This document shows positions 58,196 through 64,000 of a stretch of DNA of 64,000 nt, piece after piece. The position numbers and the translations under genes are program-made. How positions within the stretch are numbered: the first letter of the stretch is position 1; each line of letters starts with the position of its first letter. The DNA comes from Apodemus sylvaticus (lineage: Eukaryota; Chordata; Mammalia; Rodentia; Muridae): NCBI RefSeq assembly GCF_947179515.1, contig NC_067474.1, forward strand, positions 86,684,824-86,748,823, given 5' to 3'. The notes under the pieces are model-generated. The model made no database searches. It was given only the letters and a program-made list of their open reading frames with translations, and had not been told where the DNA came from.

Positions 58196-58254
58196 TTTTG
58201 ACGTTATTTTTTAAATTTGATTGCTTAACTTCTTTTGGGTTTGATGAAAGGTTA

Positions 58255-59481
58255 CTATCTTGCTTTTTCCAAGGTGAAGTTTCCCTTTTTGTATTGGTGT
58301 TTTCCTCCTATTATCCTTTGTAGGGTTGGGTTTGTGGATAGCTATTGGGTAAACTTGGTTTTGTCATGGAATATCTTAGTTTCTCCATCTATGGTGATTG
58401 AGAGTTTTGCTGGATATAGTAGTTTTGGTTGGCATTTGTGTTCTCTTAGAGTCTGCATGAGATCTGCCCAGGACCTTCTAGCCTTCATAGTCTCAGGTGA
58501 AAAGTCTGCTGTGATTCTGATAGATCTTCCTTTATATGTTACTTGGCCTTTTTTTCTTACTGCCTTTAATATTCTTTCTTTGTTTAGAACATTTGGTGTT
58601 TTGATTATTATGTGACGGGAAGTATTTCTGTTCTGGTCCAGTCTGTTTGGAGTTCTGTAGGCTTCTTGTATATTCATGGGAATCTCTCTTTAAGTTGGGA
58701 AAGTTTTCTTTCATAATTTTGTTGAAGATATTTGCTGGCCCTTTCAGCTGTAAATCTTCACTCTCATCTATACCTATAATCCTTAGGTTTGGTCTTCTCA
58801 TTGTGTCCTGGATTTTATGGATGATCTGGGATACAAGCTTTTTGCATTTTGCATTTTCTTTGACTGTTGAGTCTATGGTTTCTCTGGTATCTTCAGCATC
58901 TGAGATTCTTTCTTCCATCTCTTGTATTCTGTTGTTGATACTTGCATCTATGACCCCTGATTTCTTCCCAAGGTTTTCTATCTCCAAAGTTGTCTCCCTT
59001 TGTGATTTCTTAGTTGTTTCTTCTTCTGATTTTAGATCCTGGATGGTTTTGCTTAGCTCCTTCACTTGCTTGTTTGTGTTTTCCTGTAATTCTTTAAGAG
59101 ACTTTTGTGTTTCCTCTTTCATGACTTCTGCTGTTTGACTCACTTTCTCCTGAATTTCTTTAAGTTTTTTTTTGTTTGTGTTTCTTCTTTATTGACTTCT
59201 ATCTCTTGAGCCTTATTCTCCTGAATTTCTTTAAGTGATTTTTGTGTTTACATTATAGGGGTTTCTAGCTTATTCATATTCCCCTGTATTTCATTTAGAG
59301 ATTCATTTATGTCCTTTTTGTGTTCTTCTAGCAGCATCATGAACAGTGATTTTAAATCCAAATCTTGTTTTTCTGGTATGTTTGTGTAACCAGGACTTGC
59401 TGATGTTGGAGAGTTTGGTTCAGACATTGCCATATTGCCTAGATTTCTGTTAGTAGCGTTCCTGACTTTGCGGTTTGCCAT
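58255..59481 (-). pseudogene. L1 ORF1 pseudogene, full length
   Basis: The start MANRKVRNATNRN is at 59481 and the stop at 58255-58257, about 408 codons. The N-terminal part is open to 59248 (SEPNSPTSASPGYTNIPEKQ), then a stop falls in the coiled coil. A second frame holds the remaining coiled coil, VKELSKTIQDLKSEEETTKK and the RRM-type NLRIIGIDESED. A 1-2 nt change near 58685 (MKENFPNLKRDS) shifts into a third frame with RPIRI-ADFSPETMKARRSW to the end. Confidence 0.87.
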
Positions 59482-60420
59482 CTTGTGATTTCTCGCATTA
59501 GTTGGTCTTGTCTCTGGCTGGCATTTGTGCCTCCTGTGAAGCTGTAGGGCTATTTCTGCAACACTGGATGGCTGGGTTTCCTGTTATAGATTGCTGATGT
59601 GCTGTCCTCCTCTTGGTTGCCCTTGGAGCCTTAGTGTGCCTTGTCCCAGGTTGTCTGTATGAACCAGGTGGTGCCTGGTTTGCTCCTTCAGTGAGTGCTG
59701 ATGGTCTATGCTGCGGGACCTTTTTCCAAGTGCTGGTCACTCTGCAGGGCAGCCCATCTCCCAACTGGGTTGGTGCACATAAGCCTAGCCTAGCTGCTGA
59801 GTCTCTGAGTCTAGGAAAAAGCCTAGTAGGCAAAGCCCCAAGCAAAGCTCCCCTCGGGCTATGACTGTTAATTGGTTCTTTCAGGTGGCCAGGATGGAGG
59901 AGTGTGTGTGCTCCCTGAAAGTGCTAGGAGAGTCTGCTAGGCTAACAACCTCCTGGCTGGGTTGGCACACAGATGTCCCACAGAGCAGCCCAGGGCCTGA
60001 GGGCAGTCCAAGGCCTGTCTGTCTTAGACCCCCACTGTGTTAGCCTCAGGCTATGACTCTTAGCTGACTTTGCCTGCTAGAACTTTCTGGTGTCCAGTAG
60101 TCAAAATAGCAGTGTGCGCAGGGCCGGGCAATCAACCTCCTGGCTGGGTTTGCACACAGATGGCCCCCTGAACAGCCCTGGGCCTGGGTGCAGGCCAAAG
60201 CCCATCGGGCTTAGACCCCTGCGATGTTGGCTTTGGGTTATATTTGCGTACCTCAGTCTGTCTGATTTCTCTGGTGGCTGAGATCCAAGATGGTGGAGAG
60301 ACTCTCGTAACAGACTGGCGGGTGGCAGAGTTCTGATGTAGCTTCTGTGGGGTGAAAGGCGCAGTAAATCTGCCACCGCTTGCAGCCTTGCTGGCCAGCG
60401 AAGGTGAGTGGTAGTGGGCC
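59482..60420 (-). promoter_or_regulatory. L1 5' UTR with three tandem promoter monomers
   Basis: CTGGGTTGG or CTGGGTTTG recurs at 59765, 59957 and 60144 (periods 192 and 187 nt), each preceded by a CCCAACT or CTCCTGGCTGGG-like section. CAACCTCCTGGCTGGGTT is at 59946 and 60133. GGCTATGACT follows the first two at comparable distance. The third monomer fades near 60300-60420. This is typical murine tandem-promoter architecture. Confidence 0.8.
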
Positions 60421-60915
60421 CAAGTCCTGCCTGGACCCTGTCACCTTGGTTCCACTGCTGATAGCCCTTCTGTTGGTCCAGCTGCTGCTGCTGCTGCCCT
60501 TATTTCTTTTTCATGAGGTCATGAAATGGTTTCAGATTTTCCTAATAAGGAAGATTGATTCTCATCACTGATACAACTTCTTTGAATAGCTCAGATAAGT
60601 TAAAAAGAAAGAAAAATTATAATTATTCCCCAACCCCAAAGACCTATTTGTCTTTGTTTGACCATCTGAAAGATAATTTTCAACACCTTCCTCACAGTTT
60701 TATGAAAATCATTGAACAACTAGCTATTATAATTAATAGTGTTTTTTCTGAGTTATCATATAACAACCCTTCCAGAGTATTTGATTTTCATTGTTGCTGT
60801 TTGTGCATCAGTCTTTCTATGGCTGTGATGGTCTTGATTCAAATCATTGCTTCCTTTGTCCATTCTATCATCCTGTTTTATATACTTTTAAAAAGTTTCA
60901 TTTTATAATTTTAAT
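60421..60915. other. unrecognised AT-rich sequence
   Basis: A (CTG)n-like run of five units lies near 60481-60496. A frame of 117 codons (60555-60908) has a hydrophobic end but no recognisable domain. Confidence 0.4.
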
Positions 60916-61100
60916 TACGTGTATGTCTCTGTGTGGGTATGTATAGGTACATGCAGTTTCTGGTAGAGGTCAGAGGCATCCAGTCCCTTTGGAGCTGGAA
61001 TTACAGAGATTTGTGTTTCACCTGACAGCACTGAGAATTAAATTCAAGCCCACTGAAAAAGCAGTAAGCACCCTTATCTGATGAACCATGTTTCTAGTCC
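60916..61100 (-). mobile_element. B3-type SINE, minus strand
   Basis: On the minus strand: GGACTAGAAACATGGTTCAT CAG (head), GTGGGCTTGAATTTAATTCT (B box area), CTGTAATTCCAGCTCCAAAG and GATGCCTCTGACCTCTACC, then a CA-rich end. Confidence 0.72.
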
Positions 61101-62107
61101 AGTGTCATTTTCATTGTGCTTGTCAACATGTCCATCTTTATCTTGTATGAGCAGGCAGCCAGTTTTCTTCTCATGAAACACAGCTGGAATTATTTTCCGG
61201 TGCTTGCCCTTGCTGTGAATAACTTTTATTAGGATAAAGCAATCTTTTTCACAATGATCTTCATTACAGTGGGTGCTCCTTATTCCCTTGTTTATTCTCT
61301 ATTTGCAAGGTTATTTCTTAGTGATCGTCCACAAAGCACTTCTGGATTAATATCCAAAGCTGATTTTCCCTTTCATTATCCTTTGTAGCATAGACAACAT
61401 AGCCATTTCTTACTCAACTCTTCTGAGTTAGGTTTCTGTCATGTTCCTGACTAGATATGCTTGTCTTGTATAGGACACGTTCAGGAAAGGAGTAGAAGAA
61501 TAAATACAGATAAATGACTCTTGTGCAGGAAGATTGCTTTGTCCTATTTAACTGGCTTTGTCAGGGACAATGAAGGAAAACATACATTTAGTTTTAGTTC
61601 AGTGATCATTTCACTTTTTGAAGCAAATGCAATATCCTTCTTTAATCAGCCCAATTCTTTATTTAAAATCAGACACATCAGTTTAGCCAGATTCTTCTAA
61701 AGAAAGCTGATTCTGGTACCATTTAGTGTCATGCTTTACTGAGCCTCCTAATCAGAAATAAGCCTTAACTGGACAGGGAGTTTAACTTCATTAATAAGGT
61801 AAATAGCTTTTTAATTTATAGAGCTTTAAAATAAATTATAACTCTTCTCTCCACAAACGGCCAAGGTTGTAATATCCATGAAAAAAAAGACAAATATCAC
61901 TTAGGGAGGACAGAAGTAGAACATACAGAAACTCATTATCATAATGGTTTGATTTTGTTTGTCATATTAGCTGACAGATACATCTGTGGGTCACAGAAAA
62001 TGAAGTTTTAAAGGCTGATATTTCAATCAAAAGCACAAGATAGGATTACAGGAATTATCTTCAAGTTTTTCACATGTCCTAATGTCTAAAGCATTATAGT
62101 CTAAGAG
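61101..62107. other. unique sequence; candidate conserved non-coding stretch
   Basis: No repeat or gene recognised. The part 61660-61880 is AT-rich but not simple, with CATTAATAAGG and TTTTTAATTTATAG motifs. Confidence 0.35.
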
Positions 62108-62326
62108 ATTGGTTCTCAACCTTTCTAATGCTATAACCCCTTTAATATAATTCCTCATATTGTAGTGACCTCCACTCATAAAATTATTTTTATTACTACT
62201 TCATAATTGCAATTTTGCTAGTTGTGAATTGTAATGTAAACATCTGTTTTTTCTGATGATCTTAGGTAACCCCTGTGAAATGGACATTTGATCCTAAAAG
62301 GGTCAATATCTATGGTCTAAGTTTGT
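62108..62326 (+). mobile_element. hAT-Charlie-type DNA transposon relic
   Basis: It begins with GATTGGTTCTCAACCTTTCT, the hAT-type terminal repeat (consensus CAG-GGTTCTCAACC). It continues AATGCTATAACCCCTTTAAT, CTCATATTGTAGTGACCTCC and CATAATTGCAATTTTGCTAG. The far end (GGGTCAATATCTATGGTCTA) is a decayed inverted copy. It is non-coding. Known rodent relatives include RCHARR1. Confidence 0.75.
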
Positions 62327-62483
62327 TTAATATTACATATAAACATTAGGAGATTCACAAACCACTTAAAATAGGCGTTATGTGGTTATTTTGAAAACTA
62401 ATTGTTTTTAATTAGATACTTAAAATGTCTCTGTTACTAAAAAGAGTTGTAGTCATTGAGGCCCAAGCTCACAGTGTCCTATG

Positions 62484-62540
62484 TGTGTGTGTTTGTTTGT
62501 TTGTTTTTGTTTTTTTTTTTGTTTTTTTTTTGTTTTCTTT
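62484..62540. repeat. (GTTT)n / T-rich simple repeat
   Basis: GTTTGTTTGTTTG followed by long T runs. Confidence 0.9.
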
Positions 62541-62703
62541 TCATACAGCATTGGGGCTCAGTGTACAGAATTCTGGTCCCTAGAACCATCTGTCTTCTGT
62601 CTTCACTGTGTTCTTCCTGTATCCTCCTTATTACCATTTTGCAAAGCAGCCAATTTAATGTCATTTGCAGAAGTTGGGATGTGTCTGTTCTTCAAAGGAT
62701 GTG

Positions 62704-62868
62704 GAGATGAAAGCAGAATGATGGTGTTGCACACCTTACATCCCAGGACTTGGGCTGCAAAGGCAGGCGTACCTGTGTAAGTTCAAGGCCAGCCCGGTCT
62801 ACAGAGCCAGTTCTAAGACAACCAGAGAAACATTGTATCCAAAACAAACACACAAACAAAAACCAATA
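62704..62868 (+). mobile_element. B1 SINE, plus strand
   Basis: GATGGTGTTGCACACCTTAC, GCTGCAAAGGCAGGCGTACC, AAGTTCAAGGCCAGCCCGGT CTACAGAG and an (ACAAA)n tail. Moderately diverged. Confidence 0.88.
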
Positions 62869-62879
62869 ACACCTCTCCC

Positions 62880-63720
62880 CACCATGGGTGGGTAAACCAA
62901 TGCTAGGAAGCTTGTTGGGTAGAGCAGGTCTGAGACCCTGGGAGACTTGGTGGGTACACACCTGAGATGGTAAATGCCTCCCTGCTCCCTGCTAAATTTC
63001 TGGCCTGGAACACATGCTACACTTCCGACATAAAGCAACGAAGAGTGACCTGTGCTTATGTAATCCTAGAACAGAGTTATCCATGCTTTTGAGGTACCTA
63101 GAGGCCCCAAGGGTTTAGCCAATAAGCTCCCTTTCCTGGACATTCCTCCCTGCAAAAGGTATTTAATCTCCAGACCACCCTGAGAAGTTGGTACAATACA
63201 CCATATGCATTCATTCTTCATGATAAACAGCCAGTTAACAGTTTGGAACCAAAGACCACCATGGGGAAAATGGAGCAGGCCTTTGCCTACAGATCTCATC
63301 TGCACCATAACCTCCTCTGCTGCTTTCTCCCCTCCCCTCCCCATCATCAGCCAGCAGGCCCTTTACTCTGTTTTCAACTCCTCAAAACTCAGTGGAGCCT
63401 GAATGTCCAGGAGTTTGGAAGCACTGTATTCCGGCCTTATTTCAGGCCCATGGACCCTCAACATTTTGTTCCTGACTTCTCTGTACAGTTCTCTAGCAGC
63501 AACTGGGGTTCCAGAACACAGGGAATACCAGCTTCAGCTGTCTCGAATATCAGACTGTTTTTTCCCAGTGGTGCTGGGCTTCACTGGAGCCAGTGGCTGA
63601 GTGGGATAAGTGCAGCCAAGCTCCCTGCGTCTGTGGCCTTTAACAAGGCAGAATACAGACCACCCCAAAATAAAACAGAGATGGGGGCCATTGTGGGATA
63701 AACATGAGTCATTTCCCTGG
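62880..63720 (+). other. LTR-like or gene-derived block of uncertain origin
   Basis: This block is richer in G and C than its surroundings, with a TATTTAA box near 63160, an AATAAA at 63669-63674 and an open frame of 152 codons (63243-63701) rich in proline, serine and phenylalanine. The layout (promoter-like box, about 510 nt, polyadenylation signal) fits an LTR or a processed transcript. I recognise no protein domain and no clear LTR ends or target duplication. Confidence 0.35.
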
Positions 63721-64000
63721 AGTGATATTTTTCACTAGAGGAGTTTGATGAAAACTTATTTTAAGACCTAAGAGAAACTCTGAGTAGAATTTTTGAAGAT
63801 TCTGCAGTGTCATATTGTCTGTTGTACATTTTCACTCTTTCTGATGAGTGATATTGAGAAGTATCTCAAAAGAACATTGCAGGCATGTAGTGTATTTAAG
63901 AGTATACCGCATCTAGCATAGAAAAACCTTGCTTTAAAACCCAACCCCATCTTTCATTATTTCTGAGTCCTTGTTGAACCAGTTTTGGCATTGGGACTCA
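63721..64000. other. unrecognised sequence
   Basis: Nothing recognised in the last 280 nt. Confidence 0.4.

Larger units (their letters stand above)
56078..60420 (-). mobile_element. younger L1 inserted in the previous one, internally deleted
   Basis: From left: reversed tail (56078-56100), a young-type 3' UTR, ORF2 with two internal deletions (56338-58195), ORF1 (58255-59481) and a monomeric 5' UTR to about 60420. The 5' part (ORF1 start and monomers) is of another type than the 5' UTR at 5881, although the 3' UTRs agree. Part of the right half could therefore belong to another L1. No target-site duplication of the TATTTCTTTT site at 56070 was found at the far side. Confidence 0.8.

Noticed and set aside
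1..64000. host tRNA, rRNA or snRNA genes
   Set aside because: I saw no tRNA-like cloverleaf outside the SINEs and no rRNA or snRNA core sequence. Very diverged copies could be missed by eye.

Overview
This window looks like murine-rodent nuclear DNA with no recognisable host protein-coding gene. The evidence is B1 (7SL-derived) and B2/B3-type (tRNA-derived) SINEs, Lx-type and younger rodent LINE-1 (L1) elements, a rodent MaLR-type LTR, CT/GA/TG microsatellites and AT-rich unique sequence. I saw no clear ID/BC1 element. I cannot decide between Mus, Rattus and other murines by eye, because the L1 ORF1 and 3' UTR variants match neither reference exactly from memory. Boundaries were drawn by hand and are usually good to 10-20 bases.

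By my boundaries L1 DNA makes up roughly 60% of the window. Plus-strand L1s are: a 5'-inverted fragment (5016-5880); a full-length but dead element (5881-12490) carrying a nested L1 3' end (7905-8803); small 3' UTR or ORF2 pieces (22495-23700, 32377-33639); a 5'-truncated element (36168-38545); and a further one (38546-40117) holding a nested young copy (38647-39389) with a perfect 14-nt target-site duplication. Minus-strand L1s are 13520-15955 (with a foreign 221-nt retroposon inside), 17981-19864, 24299-30176 (near full length, tandem promoter monomers), 33640-36164 (5' half plus part of ORF2, head to head with the next plus element), 45631-47105, 51036-56077 (ORF1 and a nearly full-length ORF2) and 56078-about 60420 (inserted into the previous one, internally deleted, monomeric promoter). 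Every ORF1 and ORF2 I could follow is broken by stops, frameshifts, deletions or truncation, so none looks able to retrotranspose.

Around these lie older layers. There are Lx 3' UTR pieces (13110-13415, 21115-22460, 47968-48300, 48730-49375, 50640-50955) and very old mammalian L1M relics (40915-41240, 41565-41820, 43588-43770, 45130-45630, 47715-47945). There is also a hAT-Charlie DNA transposon relic (62108-62326), a MaLR LTR (43800-44156) and two other LTR-like blocks (4459-4924, about 62880-63720). Non-repeat sequence remains mainly at 1-4458, 15956-16665, 19865-21110, 30177-32376, 42346-43215, 47106-47714, 49376-50640 and 61101-62107. Three of these stretches have the composition and homeodomain/E-box motif density often seen in conserved non-coding elements, but that is only a candidate call.

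I did not find a novel coding system. The most informative signals are structural: nested insertions that can be ordered in time, three 5' inversions, a head-to-head L1 pair with long inverted arms, a within-ORF1 tandem duplication, three different L1 promoter architectures, and a GA-rich retroposon family (two copies) that I cannot name.
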